The translations under genes were made by a program, and so were the position numbers. Below, one piece after another: positions 49,025 to 57,787 of a DNA stretch of 64,000 bases. This DNA comes from Nonomuraea jabiensis (GTDB taxonomy: Bacteria; Actinomycetota; Actinomycetes; Streptosporangiales; Streptosporangiaceae): positions 6,026,501 to 6,090,500 of the forward strand of contig NZ_JACHMB010000001.1 in the NCBI RefSeq assembly GCF_014204795.1, in the 5' to 3' direction. Positions within the stretch are counted from its first letter, which is position 1. Each line of letters opens with the position of its first letter. The notes below the pieces were generated by a model, which worked only from the letters and a program-made list of their open reading frames with translations, ran no database searches and was not told the origin of the DNA.

Positions 49025-50145
49025 GTGGTGCGCTGTCGGGGTTGCTGGTGGCGGACTTCAGCCGGGTGCTGGCAGGGCCGTACGCCACGATGCTGCTGGC
49101 CGATCTGGGCGCGGAGGTGGTCAAGGTGGAGCGGCCGGGCGCGGGGGACGACACCCGCGCCTGGGGGCCGCCGTACGCGCCCGACGGCGAGGCCACGTAC
49201 TTCCTCGGCGTCAACCGCAACAAGCGCTCGATCGCCCTCGACCTGCGGGCCGACATCGAGGTCGCGCGGGCCCTGGCCGCCCGGGCGGACGTGCTGGTCG
49301 AGAACTTCCGGCCCGGCACGATGGACCGGCTCGGGCTCGGCTACCCCGCGCTGCGCGAGCTCAACCCGGGGCTGGTGTACTGCTCGATCACCGGGTTCGG
49401 GTCGGGACCCGGTGCCGGGCTGCCCGGCTACGACCTGATCGCGCAGGCGGTGGGCGGCCTGATGAGCGTCACGGGCGAGCCCGGCGGGCCCGGCACGAAG
49501 GCCGGCGTGGCGCTGGTGGACGTGATCACCGGCCTGCACGCCGGGCTGGGCATCCTGGCCGCGCTCCGCCACCGCGACGACACCGGCGAGGGGCAGCACG
49601 TCGAGGTCTCGCTGCTGTCGTCCCTCCTGTCGGCGCTCACCAACCACGCCTCCGCCTACGCCGCCGCCGGAGTGGTGCCCCAGGCGATGGGCAACCGGCA
49701 TCCCAGCATCGTGCCGTACGAGGTCTTCGAGGCCGCCGACCGCCCGATCGTGATCGCGGCCGGCAACGACCGCCAGTTCCAGGCCCTCTGCAAGGCGCTG
49801 GACCGCCCGGACCTCGCCGGCGACCCCCGCTACGCCACCAACGCGGACCGGGTCGCCGGCCGCGTCGGGCTCGTCGCCGAGCTCAACGCGGCGCTGGCCG
49901 CCCGCACGGCCGACGAGTGGTTCGAGACGCTCACCGCCGCCGGGGTGCCCTGCGGCCCGATCAACGACCTGGCCGCCGCCTTCGCCCTGGCCGACGACCT
50001 CGGCCTCGAACCCTCCGTACAGCTCGACGGGGTCGGCCAGGTCGCCAACCCCCTGCGGCTCAGCGCCACGCCGCCCTCCTACCGCCGCCGGCCGCCCCGG
50101 CTGGGGGAGGACGAGGACTGGGTTCGTGAGATATTGGGGCGATGA
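49021..50145 (+). CDS. Class III CoA-transferase (CaiB/BaiF family)
   Basis: The 374-residue enzyme has the CoA-transferase III motifs ADFSRVLAGPYATMLLADLG and the catalytic Asp138 in GYDLIAQAVGG. Members move CoA between acids, for example succinyl-CoA and glutarate. The gene follows the aldehyde dehydrogenase, and a divergent dehydrogenase of the glutaryl-CoA type lies beyond. I infer a glutarate-activating CoA-transferase, but the substrate is not fixed by sequence. The start is GTG. Confidence 0.9.
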   Translation: MSGALSGLLVADFSRVLAGPYATMLLADLGAEVVKVERPGAGDDTRAWGPPYAPDGEATYFLGVNRNKRSIALDLRADIEVARALAARADVLVENFRPGTMDRLGLGYPALRELNPGLVYCSITGFGSGPGAGLPGYDLIAQAVGGLMSVTGEPGGPGTKAGVALVDVITGLHAGLGILAALRHRDDTGEGQHVEVSLLSSLLSALTNHASAYAAAGVVPQAMGNRHPSIVPYEVFEAADRPIVIAAGNDRQFQALCKALDRPDLAGDPRYATNADRVAGRVGLVAELNAALAARTADEWFETLTAAGVPCGPINDLAAAFALADDLGLEPSVQLDGVGQVANPLRLSATPPSYRRRPPRLGEDEDWVREILGR

Positions 50146-50810
50146 GTTCGGACGAGGCAGGACGCAGGCCGCCGACGGCCCAGCAGTTCGTGCTGGCCGA
50201 GCTCCGCCGTGCCATCACCACCGGCCGCCTGCGTCCCGGCGCCCCCATCCGGCAGGACGCGCTGGCCGAGGAGCTGCAGGTCAGCCGCGTTCCCCTGCGC
50301 GAGGCGCTCAAGACGCTCGAAGGCGAGGGCCTGGTCACCTACAAGGCGCACAAGGGCTACTGCGTCGCCACGCTCTCGCTCGACGACCTGCGCGAGGTCT
50401 ACCGCATCCGCGAGCTGCTGGAGGAGGAGGCCGTCCGGCGGGCCGTCGAACGGCTCACCGACGCCGACCTCGCCCGGCTGGAGTCGGCCCAGGAGGAGGT
50501 CGAGCGGGCCGCCGCGGCGGGCGACGTGCTGGCCATGGCGATGGCCAACCGGCTGTTCCACATGACGCTGTTCGACTGCGCGGGCATGCCCCGGCTGGTG
50601 CGCCTGATCAGGACGCTGTGGGACACCACGGACGCCTACCGCTCGATGTACTACGGCGACGCGGGCAACCGGGAGCGGGTCGTCAAGGAGCACCGCGCCA
50701 CCCTCGACGCCCTGCGCCGCCACGCCGCCGACGAGGCCGTGACGACGCTCGACGTCCACCGCGCCCACGCGGTCGCCGAGCTGGAGTCACTCCTTCCCCA
50801 CCCCTCCTGA
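50142..50810 (+). CDS. GntR-family regulator, FCD (FadR-like) type
   Basis: The 222-residue protein has an N-terminal GntR winged helix (about 12-75: LAEELQVSRVPLREALKTLE) and a C-terminal FCD all-helical effector domain with metal- or acid-binding His residues. It is the last gene of the CoA-transferase operon (ATGA overlap), so it probably controls the operon and the divergent acyl-CoA dehydrogenase through the palindrome at 47541-47566. The inducer is likely an organic acid or CoA derivative. Confidence 0.9.
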   Translation: MSSDEAGRRPPTAQQFVLAELRRAITTGRLRPGAPIRQDALAEELQVSRVPLREALKTLEGEGLVTYKAHKGYCVATLSLDDLREVYRIRELLEEEAVRRAVERLTDADLARLESAQEEVERAAAAGDVLAMAMANRLFHMTLFDCAGMPRLVRLIRTLWDTTDAYRSMYYGDAGNRERVVKEHRATLDALRRHAADEAVTTLDVHRAHAVAELESLLPHPS

Positions 50811-50828
50811 TCGGGGCGGCCGGAGCGG

Positions 50829-52160
50829 TCACGGCGCGCAGTTGTCGCGGCAGCCGCCGAATCGCGCCAGGTCCGGTTCCGTGAACGCCGTGCCCGGGCT
50901 GCCGGCCAGGGCCTCCGCCATCGAGGACGTCCAGATCGGGCCGGGGATCGACGTGCCCTCGACCTGCCGGTAGCGGCGGCCGCCGATGGTGATGTCCGAC
51001 AGCTTGTGCTTGACCGCGCCGCGCGGGTCGCCGAGCGCGACGGCGGCGGCCAGGTCGGGGGTGTAGCCGGCGTACCAGGCGCTGGAGAATTCGTTCGTGG
51101 TGCCCTCCATGCCCGCCGCGTCCCGGCCGAGCCCCTTGAGCGGGCCCTTGGCCAGGGCCTCCGCCAGCACGCCGGTCACCGCGTCGGCGACCGCGGGCTC
51201 CAGCGCCTCCTGGCAGCGCGCCGGGAAGGCACGTACGACACCCGTGTCGCCGCGCACCTCCGTCACCAGCCGCGGCTCGCACCGCCTGCCGCGCGCCGCG
51301 AGGGTGGCGTACGAGCCGGCGAGCGCGACCGGGTCCACCTCGTTGACCCCCAACGAGAACGTCTCGTATTCCATCAACGGCAGGTCGTCGGCCCGCTTCA
51401 GCCCGAGGCGCTGGGCCATCTGGACGCTTTTGCACAGACCGACCTTCTCCGTCAGCTTCATGAAGAACGTGTTCTCGGCGGCCCGGGTGCCCGAGCGCAG
51501 GGTCGTGAACGCGCCGTGGTCGCGCTGCCGGTTGAGGATCGAGAATGACGGCTCGGCGACGTTCTGACCTTTGCAGTTCTTGAACGCGTGGTAGTTCGCC
51601 GCCCGATACTGGCTGAGGTAGGGGAAGCCGTCGTCGTAACGCATGCCGCTCTCCAGCGCGGCCGCCAGCGTGTACACCATCGCCGTGGTGCCGTGCTGGA
51701 AGCCGAACCGGCCGCCGGGCAGATTGTTGCCGGGACCGAGCGCGCGGCTGGCGGCCAGGGCCCTGATCTCGCCGGTGCCCGGCACGATCATGGCCTGGGC
51801 GGCGACCGGCGCGTCCTCGCGGCGCACGTACCGGTCGATGCCCTGCTGGGCGGCCCGCTGCGTGCGCTGGTCGATCGCCGTCGCGATGGTCAGGCCGCCG
51901 CGGCGGAGCAGGTCCGCGTCGAGCTCCTCCTTCGCCCGCATGCAGACGTACGGGTAGCGGCTCGCCGAGCAGTCGCCGGCGAGCTCCTCCAGGACCGCGC
52001 CCTGGGCGTCCACCAGCACGTTGGGGCGCACGACCACGGGCGCGACCGCCAGGTGGTCACGCGGCGGCGGCGCGGTGTCGCCGCCGCGCAGTAACAGGAA
52101 GCCGCCGGCCAGCAGCGCCGCCGCCCCCACGGCGGCCACGACGACGCGGAGCGGTTTCAT
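50829..52160 (-). CDS. Penicillin-binding-protein homologue with all catalytic motifs altered
   Basis: The 443-residue protein has one N-terminal membrane helix (about 5-25) and a transpeptidase domain like that of class A PBPs. All three active-site motifs are changed: SxxK is Thr158-Thr-Ala-Met161, SxN is Ala228-Glu-Asn230, and KTG is Met349-Glu-Gly351 (AGMEGTTNEF). The fold-supporting surroundings (VYTLAAALESGM, TTNEFSSAWYAGYTPDLA) are conserved, so this is an inactive homologue and not a damaged gene. It may be a scaffold, a regulator of cell-wall synthesis or a beta-lactam-insensitive binding protein. It lies 51 bases after the carboxylesterase. Confidence 0.87.
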   Translation of the reverse strand: MKPLRVVVAAVGAAALLAGGFLLLRGGDTAPPPRDHLAVAPVVVRPNVLVDAQGAVLEELAGDCSASRYPYVCMRAKEELDADLLRRGGLTIATAIDQRTQRAAQQGIDRYVRREDAPVAAQAMIVPGTGEIRALAASRALGPGNNLPGGRFGFQHGTTAMVYTLAAALESGMRYDDGFPYLSQYRAANYHAFKNCKGQNVAEPSFSILNRQRDHGAFTTLRSGTRAAENTFFMKLTEKVGLCKSVQMAQRLGLKRADDLPLMEYETFSLGVNEVDPVALAGSYATLAARGRRCEPRLVTEVRGDTGVVRAFPARCQEALEPAVADAVTGVLAEALAKGPLKGLGRDAAGMEGTTNEFSSAWYAGYTPDLAAAVALGDPRGAVKHKLSDITIGGRRYRQVEGTSIPGPIWTSSMAEALAGSPGTAFTEPDLARFGGCRDNCAP

Positions 52161-52211
52161 GGCTCACCTCAGGGCTCGCGGATCTTCAGGGACAACCCGC
52201 ATTATGAGCCC

Positions 52212-53747
52212 TCATGACTGCAGAGAGCCCCAGAAGGCGCAATTGCTGGCGCCGGCCGTGTCGGTCGGGTGGATGCCGCCGCGTCCCGGCGCCAGGCTGA
52301 GCACGTCGCCGGAGCCGCGGAAGAGCGGCCAGCGCGGGGCCCAGGGGGCGTTCGGGTGGCCGTCGCGGGCGAACGACGTCCAGTAGCCGATCATCGCGTT
52401 CGACAGCCGCTCCTGCTCGGCGTTGAGCCGGCCGGTCAGGCCGGGGAACAGGTAGATCAGCTCCGTCGCGTGCTCGGCGCCCTCCTCGAAGCCGGGCACG
52501 TCCATCAGCGGCGGCGCGGTGCGGTCGGCGAACTGGTAGGCGTAGACCTCCACCCCGGCCCGGGAGAGCAGGCCGAAGGCGTCCTGGTGCGCGCAGGTGG
52601 CGAGCGGGCCGGTGCCGTCGGTCAGCAGGGTGGCCAGCCCGATCCGCGGGTCGGGATGGCCGGTGGCGGGATAGCGGCCCAGGACCTGCTCGGCGTTGCC
52701 CCCGTACGTGCCGCGCACGAGCTGCTCGTACTGCGCCTGCGTGATCGGCTTGGGGTAGGTCAGGCCGGTGTACAGGCGCATCTCGTCGAGCGTGTTGCCG
52801 TGCATGACGGGCACGCGGTTGATCCGGCCGCTCTCCAGCGCCGCGCGGGGCTGCAGCGGCAGCACGTGGTCGCCGCCCGCGACCGGGTACGGCTGGTGGC
52901 CCCGGAACGCCTCCAGCAGCGTCTTGACCGGCAGCGCCCGCAGGCAGGCGGCGGCCCCGGCGGCGCACCCCACGGCCTCGGCGAACCTGGCCCCCTCGGC
53001 CTCGGCCTCCTCCTCGGTGCGCGTGGGGGAGGAGCAGCTGAAGCTCTGCACGATCGCCTTGTCGAACAGCCCGGCGGCGGTGGGCGAGGCCAGACCGGCG
53101 CAGATGTCGGCGGCTCCGGCGGACTCGCCGAACAGCGTCACGTTGCGGGGGTCGCCGCCGAACGCCGCGATGTTCCGCCGCACCCAGCGCAGCGCCGCCT
53201 GCTGGTCGAGCAGCCCGTAGTTGCCGCTCTGGTAGCGCTCGCCCGTCTCGAGCGCGGAGTGCGCCAGCCAGCCGAGCGCGCCCAGCCGGTAGTTGACGCT
53301 CACGACCACGACGCCGCCCCGGGTCGCCAGCCTGGTCAGGTCGTAGAGGGCGGGGTTGCCGCTGGCGTTGCCGCCGCCGTGCAGCCACACCATGACCGGC
53401 CGGTCGCGCCCCCTGCGCGGCGCGGTGACGTTGAGGTAGAGGCAGTCCTCGCCGTACGACGTCTTGCCGCCGTAGACCTCGGCGAGCTGCGCGCACTGGC
53501 TGCCGTAGGCCGTCGCGTCGCGGACGCCCGTCCACGGCTTGGCCGGCTGCGGCGGCCGCCAGCGCAGCGCGCCCGTGGGCGGCTCGGCGTACGGGATGCC
53601 GCGGAAGGCCCGGTGGTCCTTGCTCACCTCGCCCTTGACCACGCCCTTGTCGGTGTGCACCAGCGCGGACGGAGCCGACTCCGCGACGGCGGGAGTGGTG
53701 GTCATGACCAGGGAGAGCGCTGCCGCTGCGGCGCGAACGAGTCTCAC
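52212..53747 (-). CDS. Secreted type B carboxylesterase
   Basis: The 511-residue protein has a signal peptide (1-24, ending AVA) and the carboxylesterase type B fold: catalytic Ser in FGESAGAAD, oxyanion hole VWLHGGGNASG, EDCLYLNV, the catalytic acid in the HGNTLDEMRLY region and His in EEGAEHATEL. The start is GTG with AGGGGG ahead; the upstream extension in frame is not protein-like. Natural substrates are unknown esters. Confidence 0.9.
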   Translation of the reverse strand: MRLVRAAAAALSLVMTTTPAVAESAPSALVHTDKGVVKGEVSKDHRAFRGIPYAEPPTGALRWRPPQPAKPWTGVRDATAYGSQCAQLAEVYGGKTSYGEDCLYLNVTAPRRGRDRPVMVWLHGGGNASGNPALYDLTRLATRGGVVVVSVNYRLGALGWLAHSALETGERYQSGNYGLLDQQAALRWVRRNIAAFGGDPRNVTLFGESAGAADICAGLASPTAAGLFDKAIVQSFSCSSPTRTEEEAEAEGARFAEAVGCAAGAAACLRALPVKTLLEAFRGHQPYPVAGGDHVLPLQPRAALESGRINRVPVMHGNTLDEMRLYTGLTYPKPITQAQYEQLVRGTYGGNAEQVLGRYPATGHPDPRIGLATLLTDGTGPLATCAHQDAFGLLSRAGVEVYAYQFADRTAPPLMDVPGFEEGAEHATELIYLFPGLTGRLNAEQERLSNAMIGYWTSFARDGHPNAPWAPRWPLFRGSGDVLSLAPGRGGIHPTDTAGASNCAFWGSLQS

Positions 53748-53814
53748 TGGGCCCCCTGATACTACGGTACGTAATCCTTCCGTTCCTGACCGTACCCGCA
53801 GAGGGGGCGTGGGA

Positions 53815-54627
53815 CTACTGATTTGTTCGCCCGGCCAGGTCGACCACGGCGCCCACGACCTCGTCGCCCGCCAGCATGACGAGGTCGTTGTGGCCCGCCC
53901 CGGCGACCTCGACGGTGGTGGCCCGCTCTCCCGCCGCCTCGGCGACCGCCCTGCTGAGCCGCGGGGGCACGATCGTGTCGTGGGTGCCGTACACGACGAC
54001 GACCGGCGCCCGCACCCGCCGGATGCCCTCCGCGACCGGGAAGCGGTCCCGCAGCAGCGTCCTGACCGGCAGGAACGGGTAGTTGGCCCGGCCGGCGGCG
54101 GCCAGGTCGGTGAACGGGGAACGCAGCACCAGGCCGCCGGGCGGGCGCTCCAGGGCGAGCCGGGTGACCACGGCCGCGCCCAGGCTCTCGCCGAAGTAGA
54201 TGACACGGGTGTCGCCGAGGTGGTCACGGGCGGCCAGGGCGTCCCGGTGCAGCCCTTCCTCGGTCGGGGTGCCGGGGTTGCCGCCGTAGCCGCGGTAGTC
54301 CATGAGGAGCACCGCGAACCCGCGGTCCGACAGCGCGCGGGCCAAGGGGGCCCGGTCGCGCCGGTTGCCCGCGTTCCCGCCCGCGATCAGGACGGTCACG
54401 CCGCGGGTGCCGGGGACGTACCAGGCCGCCAGCCGGAGCCCGTCGCCGGTCGTGAACGTGACGTCCCGCGCGCCCGGGACGACCTCGGCGGCGGGCGGCA
54501 CGGGCGCGCTGTCGGGCAGGTAGATCAGCCGCCGCTGGAACACCCACAGCAGGGCGAGCAGCAGGAGCAGCACCGCGACCACCACGAGGGCGGCGCGCGT
54601 CAGCGTCGTCACCCTGCCACTATGCAA
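53815..54627 (-). CDS. Alpha/beta hydrolase with N-terminal membrane anchor
   Basis: The 270-residue protein has a membrane helix (about 9-30) and an alpha/beta hydrolase domain: the nucleophile Ser in YFGESLGAAV (about 145), the acid Asp in VYGTHDTIVPP (about 213) and the base His in GAGHNDLV (about 245). It resembles the BEM46/ABHD13-like group. The ATG is not preceded by a strong site, and a GTG five codons later is an alternative start. Confidence 0.85.
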   Translation of the reverse strand: MHSGRVTTLTRAALVVVAVLLLLLALLWVFQRRLIYLPDSAPVPPAAEVVPGARDVTFTTGDGLRLAAWYVPGTRGVTVLIAGGNAGNRRDRAPLARALSDRGFAVLLMDYRGYGGNPGTPTEEGLHRDALAARDHLGDTRVIYFGESLGAAVVTRLALERPPGGLVLRSPFTDLAAAGRANYPFLPVRTLLRDRFPVAEGIRRVRAPVVVVYGTHDTIVPPRLSRAVAEAAGERATTVEVAGAGHNDLVMLAGDEVVGAVVDLAGRTNQ

Positions 54628-54655
54628 CGCCGCCCGCCCCGGAGCGGGCCCCGGC

Positions 54656-55867
54656 TCAGCCGGAGACGACCCGGCCCGCCTGGACGACGTGCTTGAAATG
54701 GGCGGGGTCGGCGAGGACGCCGATGTCGGCCAGCGGATCGCCGTCGAGCACGAGCAGGTCCGCGTGCGCCCCCACGGCCAGCGTGCCGACCTCGCCCGCC
54801 ATCCCGACCAGCTCGGCCGCCCCGGCGGTCGCGGCCCGCAGCACGTCGATCGGCTGCTGCACCTCCCGCCGCAGCCGGAACTCGTGGTTCTGGTGCCGGT
54901 GCATGCCGCCGAGCAGGTCGGTCCCGTACGCCAGCCGCACCCCGCCCCGCGCGGCCCGCTCCAGCGCGACCAGCCCGGCCTCGAGCACCTCGTCCACCTT
55001 GCGCCAGCTCCGCTCGGGCAGCCCGAACGTGAGCCCCTCCTCCTTGAGCGCCCAGTACGTCACCAGCGTCGGCACCAGGAACGCGTCGTGCCGCCGGAAC
55101 AGCTCCACGCTCGTGTCGTCGATCAGGTTCCCGTGCTCGATCGAGCGCACTCCGGCTTCCAGCGCCCGGTTGACGGCCCGGGCGGTGTAGGCGTGGGCGG
55201 CGACGTACCGGTTGGCCGCCTCGGCCTCCTCGACGGCCGCGCGCAGCTCGTCCATGGAGTACTGGGTCGAGTCGATGCGGTCGGTCGGGGAGGCCACGCC
55301 GCCGGAGGCCATGACCTTGATGTGGTGCGCGCCCTTGCGCAGCTCGTCGCGGGCGGCGACGCGGACGGCGTCGACCCCGTCGGCCACGCGGCCGACACCG
55401 GCGCAGCACGGGTGGTCGTCATGCTGGTGCTCGCCCCGGCCGCGGAAGTCCGCGTGGCCGCCGGTCTGGCTCAGCCCCTTGCCGCAGAACAGCAGCCGCG
55501 GCCCCCGGATCAGCCCCTCCGCCTGCGCGTCGGCCAGCCCGAAGTCGGCGCCGGACGCGTCGCGCACCGTGGTGAAGCCCCGGTCGAGCATCCCGCCCAT
55601 GATCTGGGCGCTGTGCGCGGCGACGTAGGCGGGGGACATGGAGCCGAGCGTGCCGAGGTTCGCGGTGGAGGCGGTGACGTGCACGTGCGCGTCGATGAGC
55701 CCCGGCACCACGTGCGCCCCGGCGACGTCGATCACCCGCGTGCCGTCCGGCGCGCTGAGCCGGGGGCCCGTCTCGGCGACCCGGCCGTCCGCGCAGCGCA
55801 GGTCGCCCTCGGCGTACTCGCCGCTCGTCACGTCCAGGATCAGCGCGTTACGCAGCAGCAGGCTCAC
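54656..55867 (-). CDS. Metal-dependent amidohydrolase
   Basis: The 403-residue enzyme has the amidohydrolase metal site: HxH in GLIDAHVHV (about 60-64), Lys in HHIKVMASGG, His in VAAHAYTAR and SIEHGN, and Asp in YGTDLLGG. It belongs to the imidazolonepropionase/prolidase-like group with uncertain substrate. It is the last of three coupled genes (MFS, GAF, amidohydrolase) and probably acts on the compound taken up by the MFS transporter. Confidence 0.9.
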   Translation of the reverse strand: MSLLLRNALILDVTSGEYAEGDLRCADGRVAETGPRLSAPDGTRVIDVAGAHVVPGLIDAHVHVTASTANLGTLGSMSPAYVAAHSAQIMGGMLDRGFTTVRDASGADFGLADAQAEGLIRGPRLLFCGKGLSQTGGHADFRGRGEHQHDDHPCCAGVGRVADGVDAVRVAARDELRKGAHHIKVMASGGVASPTDRIDSTQYSMDELRAAVEEAEAANRYVAAHAYTARAVNRALEAGVRSIEHGNLIDDTSVELFRRHDAFLVPTLVTYWALKEEGLTFGLPERSWRKVDEVLEAGLVALERAARGGVRLAYGTDLLGGMHRHQNHEFRLRREVQQPIDVLRAATAGAAELVGMAGEVGTLAVGAHADLLVLDGDPLADIGVLADPAHFKHVVQAGRVVSG

Positions 55868-56292
55868 GCGGCACCCCCGCGAAGGGCCGGGACGGCGAGC
55901 GGCGCGAGCGAGCGCGCCACGGCCACCGACTCCTCGTCATAGCTTCCCTCGGCGTCGAGGATGTTCAGCACGCCGAGCACCTCCCCTTGGTCGACCACGG
56001 GGACGTTGATGATCGTCCCGCAGCCCAGGCTCTCGATCAGCTCGTGGTCGGCGAAGATCTCCCGCACCGCCGCCCGGTCCCTGCCGAAGTACGGCTCCCG
56101 GCCCTCGATGCACCGCGCCAGCCAGCCCTGGGCGACCTCCACGGTCTTCTCCCCACCCACCGGATACTGCTCGGGATGGCTGGTGTGGACGCGGCGCAGC
56201 GCCCGCCGCTCCGGCACCCAGGCCAGGACCGTGAACAGCCGCACTCCCACCTCCCGCCGCACGGTCTCCTCGAGCTCGCTCAATCCGGTCAT
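55864..56292 (-). CDS. Single-domain GAF protein
   Basis: This 142-residue protein consists of a GAF domain alone (with TIINVPVVDQGEVLGVLNIL as the hallmark strand-loop-strand). GAF domains bind small molecules and often sense substrates. It is coupled by ATGA on both sides to the MFS transporter and the amidohydrolase. It may bind the transported compound or be a small regulatory subunit. Confidence 0.87.
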   Translation of the reverse strand: MTGLSELEETVRREVGVRLFTVLAWVPERRALRRVHTSHPEQYPVGGEKTVEVAQGWLARCIEGREPYFGRDRAAVREIFADHELIESLGCGTIINVPVVDQGEVLGVLNILDAEGSYDEESVAVARSLAPLAVPALRGGAA

Positions 56293-57674
56293 CTGCTCGC
56301 CTCCTTGGCGGGTTCCGTCAGTTCCTCAAGTGATCTCCCGGCCGTGGCCAGGCCGAACACGACCACGCACACCACCCCGGCCACCAGCACCGCCGTGGTC
56401 AGGCCGAACACGCCGCCGAAGCCGAGGTTCGCCGCCGACAGCCCGATGATCGTCGGGGCCAGGATGCTGCCGACCCGCCCGAACGCGCTCGACAGGCCCG
56501 TCCCGGTGGCGCGGATCCAGGTGGGGAAGACCTCGGGGGTGTAGGAGTAGACGCCCGCGTACGTGCCGTTCAGGAAGAACGACAGCACCGCGCCCGCGAG
56601 CGTGATCGTGGCGGGCGAGTCCATCTGCGACAGCCAGAACGCGCTGACCGCCGAGCCGGACAGGTAGATCGCGATGGTGTTCTTGCGGTCGAGCCGCTCC
56701 GACAGCCAGGCCGCGGAGAAGTAGCCGGGGACCTGCGCCAGGTAGATGATGATCGAGAACTCGAAGCTCTTGGTCACCGTGATGCCGCGCTGCACGAGCA
56801 GGGTCGGGATCCACGAGAAGAACCCGTAGTACGAGAACGTGATCACGAACCAGATCAGCCACGTCACAGCCGTCCGCCTGGCCATGACCGGGCTCCACAG
56901 GAACCGCAGCGCGCTGAGCAGGTTGACCCCGGCTGTTTTGGTGGCCGCGTTGGTGACGGGCTGGGCGGCAGACTCGGGCACCGGCGGGAGCGGTTGGCCG
57001 GTGGCCCGCTCGACGCGGCGTTCGAGGTCGGCGACCACCGCCTCGGCCTCGTCCACGCGGCCGTTCTGCAGCAGGAAGCGCGGCGACTCCGGCAGCGAGC
57101 GGCGCCACCACAGCAGCATCACGATCGGCAGCGCGGTGATCACCTGCGCGATCCGCCAGCCGTCGTCCATCGTGGGCACCACGAAGCGGCCGATCAGGGC
57201 CGCCATCACGAACCCGAACGAGAAGAACCCGGCCAGCGCGCCGATGAACCATCCGCGCCGCTTCGCCGGCACGAACTCCGACAGGAAGGGCGCGATGATC
57301 GCGCTCTCCGCGCCCGCGCCGGCCCCGGCCAGCACCCGGGAGCCCAGGAAGACCTCGTAGTTCGGGGCGAACGCGGCGACCACGGAGAAGACGGCGTAGA
57401 AGGCGAGCGCGTACATCATGACCTTCTTGCGGCCGATGCGGTCGCCGAGCAGGCCGGCGACGGTCGCGCCGAACAGGAACCCGAACGGGGTCGCGGACCC
57501 GATGAGGCCGAGCTGGCCGTTGGACAGGCCCCACGCATCCTGCGCGCTGGGGAGCAAGAATGCCACGACGGCCGAGTCCATGCCGTCGAAGGTGTAGCCG
57601 AGGCCGCCGATGAGGAGGAGCAGGTAGTGAGGACGGCTCAGCGGGAGCCGGTCCAGACGGGCCAACAGGGTCAT
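56289..57674 (-). CDS. MFS transporter, sugar-porter/aromatic-acid type
   Basis: The 461-residue protein has twelve transmembrane helices and MFS signatures: GDRIGRKKVM between helices 2 and 3, and SLPESPRFLL in the central loop, as in the sugar-porter and aromatic acid:H+ symporter families. The ATG at 57674 was chosen; the extension before it is not protein-like. It is the first gene of the amidohydrolase operon, with a divergent RpiR regulator. Confidence 0.9.
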   Translation of the reverse strand: MTLLARLDRLPLSRPHYLLLLIGGLGYTFDGMDSAVVAFLLPSAQDAWGLSNGQLGLIGSATPFGFLFGATVAGLLGDRIGRKKVMMYALAFYAVFSVVAAFAPNYEVFLGSRVLAGAGAGAESAIIAPFLSEFVPAKRRGWFIGALAGFFSFGFVMAALIGRFVVPTMDDGWRIAQVITALPIVMLLWWRRSLPESPRFLLQNGRVDEAEAVVADLERRVERATGQPLPPVPESAAQPVTNAATKTAGVNLLSALRFLWSPVMARRTAVTWLIWFVITFSYYGFFSWIPTLLVQRGITVTKSFEFSIIIYLAQVPGYFSAAWLSERLDRKNTIAIYLSGSAVSAFWLSQMDSPATITLAGAVLSFFLNGTYAGVYSYTPEVFPTWIRATGTGLSSAFGRVGSILAPTIIGLSAANLGFGGVFGLTTAVLVAGVVCVVVFGLATAGRSLEELTEPAKEASR

Positions 57675-57725
57675 AGAACAACACCTTCCCGAGGTCATGG
57701 CCCCTTCAGGTTGATTGCGCAGCAA

Positions 57726-57753
57726 CATATAGTGCGAAATGTCAGAAATGCAA
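57726..57753 (-). promoter_or_regulatory. Possible promoter of the MFS operon
   Basis: On the minus strand TTGCAT (57753-57748) and TATATG (57731-57726) are 16 bases apart, a reasonable -35/-10 pair. The same region has GAAATG twice in direct order (57736-57741 and 57745-57750), which could be a site for the adjacent RpiR-family regulator. Confidence 0.4.
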
Positions 57754-57787
57754 TGGTCTTTGCAGGTTGGCAGTGGAAAGGGACACG

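Noticed and set aside
50829..52160. Sequencing error as explanation for the altered PBP motifs
   Set aside because: Three separate motifs are changed by in-frame substitutions, with no frameshift or stop, and surrounding conserved residues are intact.
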